A DNA stretch of 64,000 bases from Shinella pollutisoli (GTDB lineage Bacteria > Pseudomonadota > Alphaproteobacteria > Rhizobiales > Rhizobiaceae). Position numbers and translations under genes: made by a program. The notes beneath the pieces are model-generated. The model was not told the origin of the DNA. It made no database searches and saw only the letters and a program-made list of their open reading frames with translations. Within the stretch, counting starts at the first letter, position 1. Each line of letters opens with the position of its first letter. Where the stretch lies: assembly GCF_024609765.1 (NCBI RefSeq), contig NZ_JANFDG010000018.1, positions 1 to 64,000 on the forward strand. Reading direction: 5' to 3'. This document shows positions 43,197 to 52,790 of the stretch, piece after piece.

Positions 43197-45725
43197 TCAA
43201 GCCGCGCGAGAATCCTGCCGCTCGTGGTCGGCGGCTTCGAGGCGGAACTGCTCGACCAGCGTCATCAGCATGTCGGCCTCGCCGGCGAGCTTGCGGCTGG
43301 CGGCGGTGGTGAGGTCGACCATCGAGGCGTTCTGCTGGGTCATCTGGTCCATCTGGTTGACGGAGCCGTTGACCTCGTGCAGCGCCGCCGCCTGGTCGCG
43401 GCTCGCCGTCGCCATGGTTTCGACGTGCTGGCTGACGGTGACGATCTGCCGGCTGATCGAGGCGAGCACGGCGCCGGTCTCCTGCACGAGATGCGCCCCG
43501 GCGCTGACCTCGCTCGTCGACTTCTCGATGAGCCCCTTGATCTCGCGCGCGGCATTGGCCGAGCGCTGGGCGAGCTCGCGGACCTCCTGGGCGACGACGG
43601 CAAAACCCTTGCCGGCCTCGCCGGCGCGGGCGGCCTCGATGCCGGCGTTGAGCGCCAGGAGGTTCGTCTGGAAGGCGATGTCGTCGATCACTTCGATGAT
43701 CTGCTCGATCTGGCGCGCGGCACCCTCGATGCGGCCCATGGCGGCGATCGCGTTGCCGACGACGGCGGCGGAACTGTCGGCGCTGCGCTTGGTCTCGCCG
43801 ACGACGAGGTTCGCCTCGTGCGCCCGCTCGGCCGACGAGCGGACGGTGACGGTGATCTCCTCGACGGCGGCGGCCGTCTCCTCCAGCGAGGCGGCCTGGG
43901 CCTCGGTGCGCTTGGAGAGCGCGTCGGCCGATTGCAGCATCTCGGCGCCGCTGCGCTGGATCGACAGCGCGTTGCCGCGGATCCGGCTCAGCGTGTCCTG
44001 CAGGCGCGTCAGCGAGACGTTGAAGTCCTGCCGGAGCTGCTCGAGGCGGCCGGTGAAGGGCGTGTCGATCTGGCGGGAGAGGTCGCCCTGCGCGAGGCGG
44101 CCGAGGCCCGCGGCGAGCGCATCGACGGCGAAATCGATCTGCCGGTCGAGCGCCTGCTTCTCCGCGTCGTTGCGGGCGCGTTCGGCCTCCGCCGCGGCAC
44201 GCTGCTCCTCGCTCTCGGCCTCGATGCGGATCTTCGACAGCGCATTCTCCTTGAAGATGCCGAGCGCGCGGGCCATGTCGCCGATCTCGTCGGCGCGGCC
44301 CTCGCCCGAAATGCGGGTATCGAGGGCGCCGTCGGCAAGGCGGCGCATCGCGTCGGTGATCCGGCCGATCGGCCCCTTCAGCGTCAGCACCAGCGCGATG
44401 CCGGCGACGATGGCGATGGCGATGCCGAGCACGGTGGCGAGGACGGAGACCTGGTTGGCCTTGTCGCGCTCCGTACCGGCGCTCGTCTTCTGCTCCTCGG
44501 CGAACTGGGAGAGCAGATCCCAGATCCTGTCGATCGACGAACCCGCGGCCCGGAAGCTCGCGGCGCGCTCGGTGCTGATCTTCACCAGCGCGGCGCTGTC
44601 CTCGTCCATGCGGGTCAACGCCGGCATCAGCGTGTCGCCGACCGTGTCGAAAAAGGTGAGGCCGCTCGCGCTGCCGCGCAGGCCGTCCATGTCGCTGCGC
44701 ACGATGGAGAGCTCGCTGAGCAGCTTGGCGCGGTTCTCCTCCGATGTCTCGCCGAGGAAGCGGGCGGCGGCGATCTGGATGGAATAGATCGAGTTCACGA
44801 GCTTGCGGGTGGCGACGAGGATCGCCTCCGACTTGATGATCGGCTCGTCCAGCTCGCCGAAGATGCGGGTCGCCTCGCGCATCTTCTCGGCGGCGGCCGA
44901 TTGCAGCTGGATGCTGACCTGGCGGAAGCGGGAGACGCGGCGCGTGATCTCCGGCACGACGACGTCCACGGGGTCGGTCGAGCCGACGAGCTGGCCGAGC
45001 TCGCCCTTGGTGTTGCGGATGGTGTCGGAGACGACCTTCTGGCTCTTCGGCAGGACGGTGGCGACCGCCCGCTCGGTCTTGGTGATGAAGGGGAAACGCT
45101 CCCTGACGAGCGCGAGCTTGGCCTCCGGCGTGGCGGCCTTGCCGAAATCGGCCAGGAGGTCGGCGAAGAAGCGGCTGCCGTTCGTCAGCCGGTCGGCCTC
45201 GCGCAGCATGCTTTTCGCCGCGTTCTCGTCCTGGCGCACGGAGCGCTGCAGCTTCGTCGCCTCTTCGAGGATCTTGACCTGCTCGCCGGCGAGGAAGCGC
45301 AGGTTGGCGCCCATCGTGTCGCGAAGCCCGACCTCGCCGACATAGAGCTGCCAGAGCCCGTCCATGCGGGCCTCGATGTCGCGGGTCTGCGCCTGCGCGT
45401 CGACGAGCTTGGAGCGGTCGGCGTCCGGCGCGAGCCCGTCCATCGTCGACTGGAGGACGGCGACCTGCGCCTTCAGGTTCTCGTGCACCGCGTCGCGGCT
45501 TTCCTCGCTGGTGTTCTGGAGGAACTGGTTCATGCCCGCATAGACATCCTTGAAGCCGCTCAGCGACTGCAGGACGCTGTTCGATATCTCCATGCGCCCC
45601 TGGAGGAGGCCCGAGGCGTAGAGGCCCGTGAAGCCGACGGCCGAGATGCTGAGCACGAAGGGCAGGATGAAGACCAGGACCTTGGTCTGGATCTTGAATC
45701 GGGCAAGGATCTTGTCAATGAACAT
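43197..45725 (-). CDS. Methyl-accepting chemotaxis protein with large periplasmic domain
   Basis: This 842-residue chemoreceptor has membrane helices at about 15-40 and 421-445 and a periplasmic domain of about 380 residues that looks mostly helical. A HAMP domain follows (about 446-500, [11 protein letters not shown]), then the MCP signalling hairpin with its tip [20 protein letters not shown] (about 670-690). The long helical sensor is unlike standard four-helix or Cache receptors and recalls McpZ of Sinorhizobium, to which its position near aceA also points; that match is from memory. The ATG at 45725 directly precedes the first helix. No CheR-tethering pentapeptide is seen at the C-terminus. 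Confidence 0.88.
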   Translation of the reverse strand: MFIDKILARFKIQTKVLVFILPFVLSISAVGFTGLYASGLLQGRMEISNSVLQSLSGFKDVYAGMNQFLQNTSEESRDAVHENLKAQVAVLQSTMDGLAPDADRSKLVDAQAQTRDIEARMDGLWQLYVGEVGLRDTMGANLRFLAGEQVKILEEATKLQRSVRQDENAAKSMLREADRLTNGSRFFADLLADFGKAATPEAKLALVRERFPFITKTERAVATVLPKSQKVVSDTIRNTKGELGQLVGSTDPVDVVVPEITRRVSRFRQVSIQLQSAAAEKMREATRIFGELDEPIIKSEAILVATRKLVNSIYSIQIAAARFLGETSEENRAKLLSELSIVRSDMDGLRGSASGLTFFDTVGDTLMPALTRMDEDSAALVKISTERAASFRAAGSSIDRIWDLLSQFAEEQKTSAGTERDKANQVSVLATVLGIAIAIVAGIALVLTLKGPIGRITDAMRRLADGALDTRISGEGRADEIGDMARALGIFKENALSKIRIEAESEEQRAAAEAERARNDAEKQALDRQIDFAVDALAAGLGRLAQGDLSRQIDTPFTGRLEQLRQDFNVSLTRLQDTLSRIRGNALSIQRSGAEMLQSADALSKRTEAQAASLEETAAAVEEITVTVRSSAERAHEANLVVGETKRSADSSAAVVGNAIAAMGRIEGAARQIEQIIEVIDDIAFQTNLLALNAGIEAARAGEAGKGFAVVAQEVRELAQRSANAAREIKGLIEKSTSEVSAGAHLVQETGAVLASISRQIVTVSQHVETMATASRDQAAALHEVNGSVNQMDQMTQQNASMVDLTTAASRKLAGEADMLMTLVEQFRLEAADHERQDSRAA

Positions 45726-45954
45726 CGCGGAGCATCCGTTTGCGGCGCCTCCCCGTTTCCTCGCGGATCCGGATCGCCGGTTTGTCGAGTGGCATGCGGG
45801 CGATCGCCGCTCATCCGGGGGAGCATTCATTGCAAGCCGCGTCGAAACCCGTCATGGGGACACGGGGTCCGGAACCCTTTCCGCCAAGGATTGACCGCAA
45901 TCTTTAAAATTCCATCACCGTTTTCAAACGATTTATAAGGGTGACGGACCGGGT

Positions 45955-46089
45955 TCAGGACAGGAGAAACGCCAGCGCGGCAAGGAGAAGGGCGGCGAAC
46001 GCCGTGTGGCCGCAGATCATGATGCGGCGACGGCTTTCCGCGGCGGCAACGGCGATGGCGACGGCACGGGCGGGACGGCGGATGGACAT
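45955..46089 (-). CDS. Possible 44-residue single-helix membrane protein
   Basis: The ORF encodes MSIRRPARAVAIAVAAAES, a basic hinge and a hydrophobic C-terminus CGHTAFAALLLAALAFLLS that would span the membrane. GGAG lies nine bases before the ATG. No family is recognised and the confidence is low. The rest of the 520-base gap between the chemoreceptor and the flavoprotein gene holds nothing else I can support. Confidence 0.35.
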   Translation of the reverse strand: MSIRRPARAVAIAVAAAESRRRIMICGHTAFAALLLAALAFLLS

Positions 46090-46244
46090 GCGGCAACACT
46101 CCACTGGCAAGGTCGATCCGGACGATCCGGTCAGCCGGCCCACATCATGTTGTCCCCGCCGGCAGGCGGGAAACGCCGACATGCCGCCAGCATCGGCCGG
46201 GACGTCTTAAAGCCCGGTAAAGACCGCCTCCCCTTCCTCGCGGG

Positions 46245-47426
46245 TCAGGCGCTTTCGCCGGCGGCGCGGCCCGAGGCCCAGGCCCATTGGAAATTGTAGC
46301 CGCCGAGCCAGCCGGTGACGTCCACCGCCTCGCCGATGAAATGAAGTCCCGGCACCGCCTTCACGGCCATGGTGCGGGAATCGAGCGCCGCTGTATCGAC
46401 GCCGCCGAGCGTCACCTCGGCCGTACGATACCCCTCCGAGCCCGCCGGCCGCATCCGCCAGTCGGCAAGGCGGTGCATGAGGGCGTCGAGGCGGCGGGAC
46501 GACAGTTCGGCAAGCGGCCCGTCGAGGCCGAGGTCGGCGGCAAGACGCTGGGCGAGCCTCTTCGGCATGTGCTCGGAGAGCACGGTCTGCACCGCCTGCC
46601 GGCCGTTCTCCCGCCGGGCGGCGGCGAAGACCGAGGCGAAATCGAGGTCGGGACGGATGGCGACCGCGATCTCCTCGCCCTCGCGCCAGTAGGAGGAGAT
46701 CTGCAGGATGGCGGGGCCGCTGAGTCCACGGTGGGTGAAGAGCATCGCCTCGCGGAATTCCGTCCGGCCGTGGCGGACGGCGACGTCCACCGCCACGCCC
46801 GGAAGGTCTTCATTGGCAGCGAGCGTCGCGGGGTCGAGCGTCAGCGGCACGAGGGCGGGGCGGGTCTCGACCACGGGGATTCCGAACTGTTCGGCGACGC
46901 GGTAGGCGAAGCCCGTCGCCCCCATCTTCGGGATCGACTTGCCGCCGGTGGCGATCACCAGCGCGGCCGCCTCGATTTCGCCCGCCTCCGTGACGATGCG
47001 GAACCCCGCGCCGGTGTGCTCGATCGCGGCGACCGGCGTCGACAGCCGCAGCTCCGCGCCCGCCGCCGCCATCTCGGCGAGCAGCATGGCGATGATATCC
47101 TTCGCCGAACGGTCGCAGAAGAGCTGCCCCAGCGTCTTCTCGTGCCAGGCGATGCCGTGGCGCTCGACGAGGTCCAGGAAATCCCGCGGCGTGTAGCGGG
47201 CGAGCGCCGATTTGCAGAAATGCGGATTGGCCGAGAGGAAGTTCTTCGGGCCCGCATGGATGTTGGTGAAGTTGCAGCGGCCGCCGCCGGAGATGCGGAT
47301 CTTCTCGCCGGGCGCGCGGGCATGGTCGATGACGAGCACGCGACGGCCGCGCCCGCCCGCCGCGATGGCGCACATCATGCCCGCCGCCCCTGCCCCGATG
47401 ATGACGACGTCCCGCCGCTCCGCCAT
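46245..47426 (-). CDS. HI0933/YhiN family flavoprotein
   Basis: This 393-residue FAD-dependent oxidoreductase has a Rossmann motif VVIIGAGAAGMMCAIAAG at the N-terminus and the family signature ISGGGRCNFTN (residues about 46-57). The C-terminal FAD segment reads VTGWLGGYNFQWAWASGRAAG. HI0933/YhiN proteins are of uncertain reaction; some are annotated as aminoacetone oxidase or BaiN-like reductases. It is monocistronic and divergent from the glutamine synthetase homologue. Start ATG at 47426. Confidence 0.87.
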   Translation of the reverse strand: MAERRDVVIIGAGAAGMMCAIAAGGRGRRVLVIDHARAPGEKIRISGGGRCNFTNIHAGPKNFLSANPHFCKSALARYTPRDFLDLVERHGIAWHEKTLGQLFCDRSAKDIIAMLLAEMAAAGAELRLSTPVAAIEHTGAGFRIVTEAGEIEAAALVIATGGKSIPKMGATGFAYRVAEQFGIPVVETRPALVPLTLDPATLAANEDLPGVAVDVAVRHGRTEFREAMLFTHRGLSGPAILQISSYWREGEEIAVAIRPDLDFASVFAAARRENGRQAVQTVLSEHMPKRLAQRLAADLGLDGPLAELSSRRLDALMHRLADWRMRPAGSEGYRTAEVTLGGVDTAALDSRTMAVKAVPGLHFIGEAVDVTGWLGGYNFQWAWASGRAAGESA

Positions 47427-47558
47427 GCGCCCGCTCTCCGTTCGCCCCCTCCATTCGGCGATCGGGGCGGAAAGTCAACCGGGCCGCGCCGGAGCCCCCC
47501 CTAGCCAAGGAAGGAACTCCGGCTATGATGGCGCATCGTCAACCAAGCCCGGTGCCCT

Positions 47559-48998
47559 ATGCCGTCCAAGAAGAGAGTCTCTGCCCCCACGATCGAAAAA
47601 GCCGCACGCTCCGCCAAAATCCCTCCCTCTCTCAGCGTGCCGCGTGGGGTCAAGACCTGGAAGGAAGCCGCCGACTGGCTGCGGGCAAGGGGCATCGAGG
47701 ACATCGAGTGCATCACGCCGGACCTCGCCGGCGTGCCGCGTGGCAAGATGATGCCGTCGTCGAAGTTCACGTCCAACACGTCGCTGGCGCTGCCCTCCGC
47801 CCTCTACCGCCACACGATCTCCGGCGACTATCCGGAGGAGACCGGCAATTTCCGCTACGAGCCGCGCGACAGCGACCTGAAGCTCGTGCCGGACCTGTCG
47901 ACGCTCTCCGTCGTGCCGTGGGAGAGCGACCCGACCGCGCAGGTGATCTGCGACATCGTCGGCTCGACCGGCGAGAGCGTGCCCTATACGCCGCGCAACG
48001 TCCTGAAGAACGTCGTCTCGATGTATCGCGAGCGCGGCTGGAAGCCGGTCGTCGCCCCCGAGATCGAGTTCTATCTCGTCGCCATGAACGACGACCCGGA
48101 CTATCCGCTGCACCCGCCGAAGGGCCGGTCCGGCCGCTCCATCCAGGGCGGGCAGGGCTATTCCATCGCCGGCATCAACGAGTTCGACGAGCTGATCGAC
48201 GACATCTACCACTTCTCCGAGAAGCAGGGGCTGGAGATCGACACGCTGATCCACGAGGAGGGTCCGGCGCAGCTCGAGATCAACCTGCGCCACGGCGACC
48301 CGATCGAGCTCGCCGACCAGGTCTTCCTGTTCAAGCGCACGATCCGCGAGGCAGCGCTGAAGCACGGCATCTACGCCACCTTCATGGCCAAGCCCATGCA
48401 GGGCCAGGCGGGCTCGGCCATGCACATCCACCAGTCGGTGGTGGAGATCGAGACCGGCCGCAACGTCTTCTCCAATCCCGACGGCTCGGCCTCGCGGGAA
48501 TTCTTCCACTTCATCGGCGGCATGCAGGTCTACGTGCCGAAGACGCTGGTGATGATGGCGCCCTACGTGAACTCCTACCGCCGGCTGACGCCGGACATGG
48601 CCGCGCCCGTCAACAATGCCTGGGGTTACGACAACCGCACCACGGCCTTCCGCGTACCGGTGTCGGACGCCAACGCGCGGCGCATCGAGAACCGCCTGCC
48701 CGGCTCGGACGCGAACCCCTACCTGGCGCTCGCCGCCTCGCTCGGCTGCGGCCTCCTCGGCATCATGCAGGGCCTGGAGCCGAGCGCGCCGACGGAGGAC
48801 ACCGCCAACGAGGGATCGATCGACCTGCCGCGCGGCCTGCTGGAAGCCGTGTCGCTGCTCGAATCCGATCCGGCGCTGGAGGACGTGCTGAGCGCGGAGT
48901 TCATCGGCCTCTATGCCGGCGTCAAGCGCGGCGAGTTCGAGACCTTCATGCAGGTGATCAGCCCCTGGGAGCGCGAGTTCCTGCTGCTCAACGTCTGA
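47559..48998 (+). CDS. puuA: Glutamine synthetase family protein, probable gamma-glutamylputrescine synthetase
   Basis: This 479-residue enzyme belongs to the glutamine synthetase fold (beta-Grasp at about 30-130, catalytic domain from about 140). Motifs include PEIEFYLV, EEGPAQLEINLRHGD and KPMQGQAGSAMHIHQS. Type and the downstream FAD oxidase suggest ATP-dependent glutamylation of putrescine (PuuA) or another amine, not ammonium. The first 25 residues are Lys/Ala-rich and extra to the fold. It is followed after 97 bases by the oxidase. The polyamine importer at 34-38 kb gives a consistent substrate source. GlnA-like enzymes for ethanolamine or other amines are alternatives. Confidence 0.82.
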   Translation: MPSKKRVSAPTIEKAARSAKIPPSLSVPRGVKTWKEAADWLRARGIEDIECITPDLAGVPRGKMMPSSKFTSNTSLALPSALYRHTISGDYPEETGNFRYEPRDSDLKLVPDLSTLSVVPWESDPTAQVICDIVGSTGESVPYTPRNVLKNVVSMYRERGWKPVVAPEIEFYLVAMNDDPDYPLHPPKGRSGRSIQGGQGYSIAGINEFDELIDDIYHFSEKQGLEIDTLIHEEGPAQLEINLRHGDPIELADQVFLFKRTIREAALKHGIYATFMAKPMQGQAGSAMHIHQSVVEIETGRNVFSNPDGSASREFFHFIGGMQVYVPKTLVMMAPYVNSYRRLTPDMAAPVNNAWGYDNRTTAFRVPVSDANARRIENRLPGSDANPYLALAASLGCGLLGIMQGLEPSAPTEDTANEGSIDLPRGLLEAVSLLESDPALEDVLSAEFIGLYAGVKRGEFETFMQVISPWEREFLLLNV

Positions 48999-49095
48999 GC
49001 CGCACCCGGCGCGACCCGGGCGCCCCGAACCGATCTGCTGCAGCGCGAGGCCCCGGTGCGGCCGGCGTTGCCCCTTTTGAACACGAGAACAGACC

Positions 49096-50379
49096 ATGTC
49101 CTGGCAAAGCCCGATTTCCCCCGGCATCTCCTGGTACGAGGCGACCGTCGGCGACCGACCCGAATACCCGCCGATGGACGGTGCCGCCACGGCCGACGTC
49201 GCCGTCGTCGGCGGCGGCTTCACCGGTCTGCAGGCCGCCTACAACCTTGCGCTGAAGGGCGTGCGCACCGTGCTGATCGACGCGCACCGCTTCGGCGACG
49301 GCGCGTCCGGCCGAAACGGCGGCCAGCTCGGCACCGGCCAGCGCGCCGAGCCCGCCGAGCTGGAGGCGCAGATCGGCTTCGAGCGCTCCAAGGCGCTGTT
49401 CGACCTCGCCGAGAACGCTAAGCGTTACATCCTCGGTTTCGCCGGGGCGCAAGGCCTCGACATCGAGTTCATGCCCGGCCAGCTCAACGTCTGTCACAAG
49501 AAGGCCTACGAGAATGACTATCGCGACACGCCGGCCGAGATGGCCCGCTACGGCTACGAGCACATGTCCTTCATGGACCGGGCCGAGACGCAGGAACGCG
49601 TCGGCTCCTCCTTCTATCTGTTCGGCATCCACGACACCGGCACCGGACATATCCATCCGATGAAACTCCTGGTCGGCCTCGCCCGTGCGGCGAAGGCCGC
49701 CGGCGCCGTGCTGCACGAGAAGACCCCGGCGCTGAAGATCGAGCGCAGCGGCGGCAAGGCGGTGATCACCACGCCGAGGGGCACGATCACGGCCGACCGG
49801 GCGCTGATCGCCTGCAACGGCTATATCGGCAATCTCGAGCCGCAGACGGCAGCCCACGTCATGCCGATCCGCTCCTTCATCGGCGCGACGCCGGTGCTTG
49901 ACGGTTTCCCCTCCGTCATCCCGGGCGGCGAGTCGATCGCCGATTCGCGCTTCGTCGTGCGCTATTTCCGCAAGAGCCGCGACGGGCGGCTGCTGTTCGG
50001 CGGGCGCGAGGCCTATACGGCCGACAATCCGCGCGACATGACGCTGCACATCCGCCGCCAGATCACGGAGATCTATCCGGAACTCGACAAGGTCGGGATC
50101 AGCCACGCCTGGGGCGGCTCGGTCGGCATCACCATGCCGCGCCAGCCCTATGTGCGCGAGATCATGCCGGGCATCACCTCCATCGGCGGCTATTCCGGCC
50201 ACGGCGTCATGCTGTCGAACTATTGCGGCAAGCTCTATGCCGAGGCGGCGACCGGCGGCAGCCCGGAGCTCGACCACCTGAAAGCGCTGAAAATCCCGGC
50301 CTTCCCGGGCGGCCGGCGCTTCCGCTCGCCGCTGCTCTTCCTCGCGCTCACCTGGTACGCGCTGCGCGACAAACTGTAG
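49096..50379 (+). CDS. puuB: FAD-dependent oxidoreductase, probable gamma-glutamylputrescine oxidase
   Basis: This 427-residue DAO-family flavoenzyme has the Rossmann motif VAVVGGGFTGLQAAYNLALKG (about 35-55), the GASGRNGGQLG FAD loop and a C-terminal WGGSVGITMPRQPYV segment, all typical of PuuB. It would oxidise gamma-glutamylputrescine to the aldehyde with release of ammonia and hydrogen peroxide. It forms an operon with the preceding glutamine synthetase homologue. The later enzymes PuuC and PuuD are not in the window. Other amine substrates are possible. Confidence 0.83.
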   Translation: MSWQSPISPGISWYEATVGDRPEYPPMDGAATADVAVVGGGFTGLQAAYNLALKGVRTVLIDAHRFGDGASGRNGGQLGTGQRAEPAELEAQIGFERSKALFDLAENAKRYILGFAGAQGLDIEFMPGQLNVCHKKAYENDYRDTPAEMARYGYEHMSFMDRAETQERVGSSFYLFGIHDTGTGHIHPMKLLVGLARAAKAAGAVLHEKTPALKIERSGGKAVITTPRGTITADRALIACNGYIGNLEPQTAAHVMPIRSFIGATPVLDGFPSVIPGGESIADSRFVVRYFRKSRDGRLLFGGREAYTADNPRDMTLHIRRQITEIYPELDKVGISHAWGGSVGITMPRQPYVREIMPGITSIGGYSGHGVMLSNYCGKLYAEAATGGSPELDHLKALKIPAFPGGRRFRSPLLFLALTWYALRDKL

Positions 50380-50421
50380 GTGTGCCAGAAGGGCGATTTT
50401 GTCGCGTTGCGCTCTGGTGTT

Positions 50422-50443
50422 TTTAAATCGATTAGATTATAAC
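50422..50443 (+). promoter_or_regulatory. AATCGATT palindrome upstream of zwf
   Basis: TTTAAATCGATTAGA contains the perfect palindrome AATCGATT (50426-50433), followed by TATAAC (50438-50443) as a possible -10. It lies about 45 bases before zwf. ATCGAT-cored sites are typical of LacI-type central carbon regulators in rhizobia such as PckR; which protein binds here is inferred. Confidence 0.35.
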
Positions 50444-50475
50444 GCCGTCAACAAGAACGAGATCGAGATATTCCG

Positions 50476-51948
50476 ATGAGCAGCCAGATCATTCCCGTTG
50501 AACCCTTCGACTATGTCGTCTTCGGCGGAACCGGCGACCTTGCGGAACGCAAGCTGCTTCCGGCCCTCTACCACCGGCAGCTGGCCGGCCAGCTCTCCGA
50601 CCCGACGCGCATCATCGGCGCGTCGCGTACCGCCTATACGCATGCCGAATACCGCAAGTTCGCCGTCGACGCGCTGAAGGAACACCTGAAGAAGGACGAA
50701 TACGACGACGAGCAGGTCAAGGCCTTCTGCGACCGGCTGTTCTACGTCTCGGTCGACGCCCGGTCCGACCAGGGCTGGGATAAGCTCAAGGACCTGCTCG
50801 ACGAGGGCAAGGACCGCGTGCGCGCCTTCTACCTCGCCGTGGCACCGGGAATCTTCGGCGACATCTCGGAGAAGATCCGCGACCACAAGCTGATCACCAA
50901 GCAGACCCGCATCGTCGTCGAGAAGCCGATCGGCCGCGACCTCGCCTCCGCCAACGAGCTCAACAACACGATCGGCAAGGTCTTCCGCGAGGAGCAGATC
51001 TTCCGCATCGACCACTATCTCGGCAAGGAAACGGTGCAGAACCTGATGGCGCTGCGCTTCGCCAACGCGCTCTACGAGCCGCTGTGGAACTCCGCCCATA
51101 TCGACCACGTGCAGATCACGGTTGCCGAATCCGTCGGGCTGGAAAGCCGCGCCGGCTACTACGACAAGGCGGGCGCGCTGCGCGACATGGTGCAGAACCA
51201 CATCCTCCAGCTCCTCTGCCTCGTCGCCATGGAGGTCCCCTCCTCCATGGACGCGGAGGCCGTGCGCGACGAGAAGCTGAAGGTGCTGCGGGCCCTGAAG
51301 CCGATCGACCAGTACAATGTCGAGCGGCTCACCGTGCGCGGCCAGTACCGCGCCGGCGCCTCGGCCGGCGGTCCGGTCAAGGGTTATCTGGAGGAGCTCG
51401 ACGGCGGCGTCTCCAACACGGAGACCTTCGTCGCCATCAAGGCCGAGATCGGCAACTGGCGCTGGGCGGGCGTGCCCTTCTACATCCGCACGGGCAAACG
51501 GCTCGCCACGCGCATGTCGGAGATCGTCATCACCTTCAAGCCGATCCCGCATTCGATCTTCGACCCGTCGGCGGGCCGCATCGAGGCCAACCAGCTCATC
51601 ATCCGCCTGCAGCCGGACGAGGGCGTCAAGCAGTCGCTGATGATCAAGGACCCGGGTCCCGGCGGCATGCGGCTGCGCAACGTCTCGCTCGACATGAGCT
51701 TCGCCCAGGCCTTCGACGCCCGCAACGCCGACGCCTACGAGCGCCTGCTGCTCGACGTCGTGCGGGCCAACCAGACGCTGTTCATGCGCCGCGATGAGGT
51801 CGAGGCCGCGTGGCACTGGGTCGACCCGATCCTGAAAGCCTGGGACGTCACCGGCCAGCAGGTGCAGGGCTACACCGCCGGCACCTGGGGGCCGAGCCAG
51901 GCCATCGCGCTGATCGAGCGCGACGGCCGCACCTGGCACGAATCGTAA
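50476..51948 (+). CDS. zwf: Glucose-6-phosphate 1-dehydrogenase
   Basis: This 490-residue enzyme oxidises glucose-6-phosphate to 6-phosphogluconolactone with NAD(P)+. The dinucleotide-binding loop is VVFGGTGDLAERKLLPAL and the substrate motif is RIDHYLGKE, with the catalytic His in it. It is first in zwf-pgl-edd, the entry to the Entner-Doudoroff pathway, which is the main glucose route in Rhizobiaceae. The ATG at 50476 is preceded by only a weak GAGATATTCCG. Confidence 0.96.
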   Translation: MSSQIIPVEPFDYVVFGGTGDLAERKLLPALYHRQLAGQLSDPTRIIGASRTAYTHAEYRKFAVDALKEHLKKDEYDDEQVKAFCDRLFYVSVDARSDQGWDKLKDLLDEGKDRVRAFYLAVAPGIFGDISEKIRDHKLITKQTRIVVEKPIGRDLASANELNNTIGKVFREEQIFRIDHYLGKETVQNLMALRFANALYEPLWNSAHIDHVQITVAESVGLESRAGYYDKAGALRDMVQNHILQLLCLVAMEVPSSMDAEAVRDEKLKVLRALKPIDQYNVERLTVRGQYRAGASAGGPVKGYLEELDGGVSNTETFVAIKAEIGNWRWAGVPFYIRTGKRLATRMSEIVITFKPIPHSIFDPSAGRIEANQLIIRLQPDEGVKQSLMIKDPGPGGMRLRNVSLDMSFAQAFDARNADAYERLLLDVVRANQTLFMRRDEVEAAWHWVDPILKAWDVTGQQVQGYTAGTWGPSQAIALIERDGRTWHES

Positions 51949-51957
51949 GGCGGGCCG

Positions 51958-52656
51958 ATGAGCGCGAGACTGCATGAATTCGCCGACGGCGCGGCGCTGG
52001 CCGAGGCCCTTGCCGACCGGGTGGCGGACGTCCTCGCCGAGGCCGTAGCGCAACGCGGCGCGGCGAGCATCGCCGTCTCCGGCGGCTCGACGCCGAAGCT
52101 CTTCTTCAGGGCGCTGTCGTCCCGCAACATCGACTGGCCGCGGGTGACGGTCACGCTCGTCGACGAGCGCTTCGTGCCGGCCGACAATCCGCGCTCGAAC
52201 CACCTGCTGGTCGCGGAGAACCTGCTGCAGGGCAAGGCCGCCGCCGCCCGCTTCGTGCCGCTCTACCGCGAGGCCGGAAGCGCCGAGGCGGCCGCGGAGC
52301 TCGCGAGCGCCGAGACGGCGGCGATTGGCCGGCCGTTCGACGTCGTCGTCCTCGGCATGGGAACGGACGGCCACACGGCCTCGTTCTTCCCCGGCGGCAG
52401 CCGCCTCGCCGAGGCGATCTCGGCAGAGACGCCGCGCGGCGTGATCACCATGGAAGCGGAAGGCGCCGGCGAAACCCGCCTCACCCTCACCTTCGCGAGC
52501 CTCCGGGACGCACGCCTGCTGGTGCTGCATATCGAGGGCCAGGGCAAGAAGGATGTGCTTGCCGCGGCACAGGCCGACGGTCCGGAGACCGACATGCCGG
52601 TGCGCGCCGTGCTGCGGCGTGCGCAGACGCCGGTCGACATCTACTGGGCACCCTGA
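51958..52656 (+). CDS. pgl: 6-phosphogluconolactonase
   Basis: This 232-residue hydrolase opens 6-phosphogluconolactone to 6-phosphogluconate. It is of the short NagB-like (DevB) type, with [24 protein letters not shown] and [16 protein letters not shown] motifs. It starts nine bases after zwf with GGCGGG upstream and is followed after 134 bases by edd. The order zwf-pgl-edd is that of Sinorhizobium. Confidence 0.94.
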   Translation: MSARLHEFADGAALAEALADRVADVLAEAVAQRGAASIAVSGGSTPKLFFRALSSRNIDWPRVTVTLVDERFVPADNPRSNHLLVAENLLQGKAAAARFVPLYREAGSAEAAAELASAETAAIGRPFDVVVLGMGTDGHTASFFPGGSRLAEAISAETPRGVITMEAEGAGETRLTLTFASLRDARLLVLHIEGQGKKDVLAAAQADGPETDMPVRAVLRRAQTPVDIYWAP

Positions 52657-52790
52657 ATGATGCCCCGGCCCGCCGGCATGGCGGGCGCCTCCGGTGCTGC
52701 GATACGCGCCGGCAACCAGCGGAAGGCCCGCGCGATCTCGCACGCCCCGTTCCGCCGAAAGTGCAATCGAGAAAGGTCAGGATAGGTCCC

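Noticed and set aside
43224-45938. A 904-codon plus-strand frame opposite the chemoreceptor
   Set aside because: Shadow of the chemoreceptor; no start signal and no domain.
47525-49255. A 576-codon plus-strand frame overlapping the glutamine synthetase homologue
   Set aside because: Off-phase reading of the real gene with typical Arg/Ala/Gly composition.
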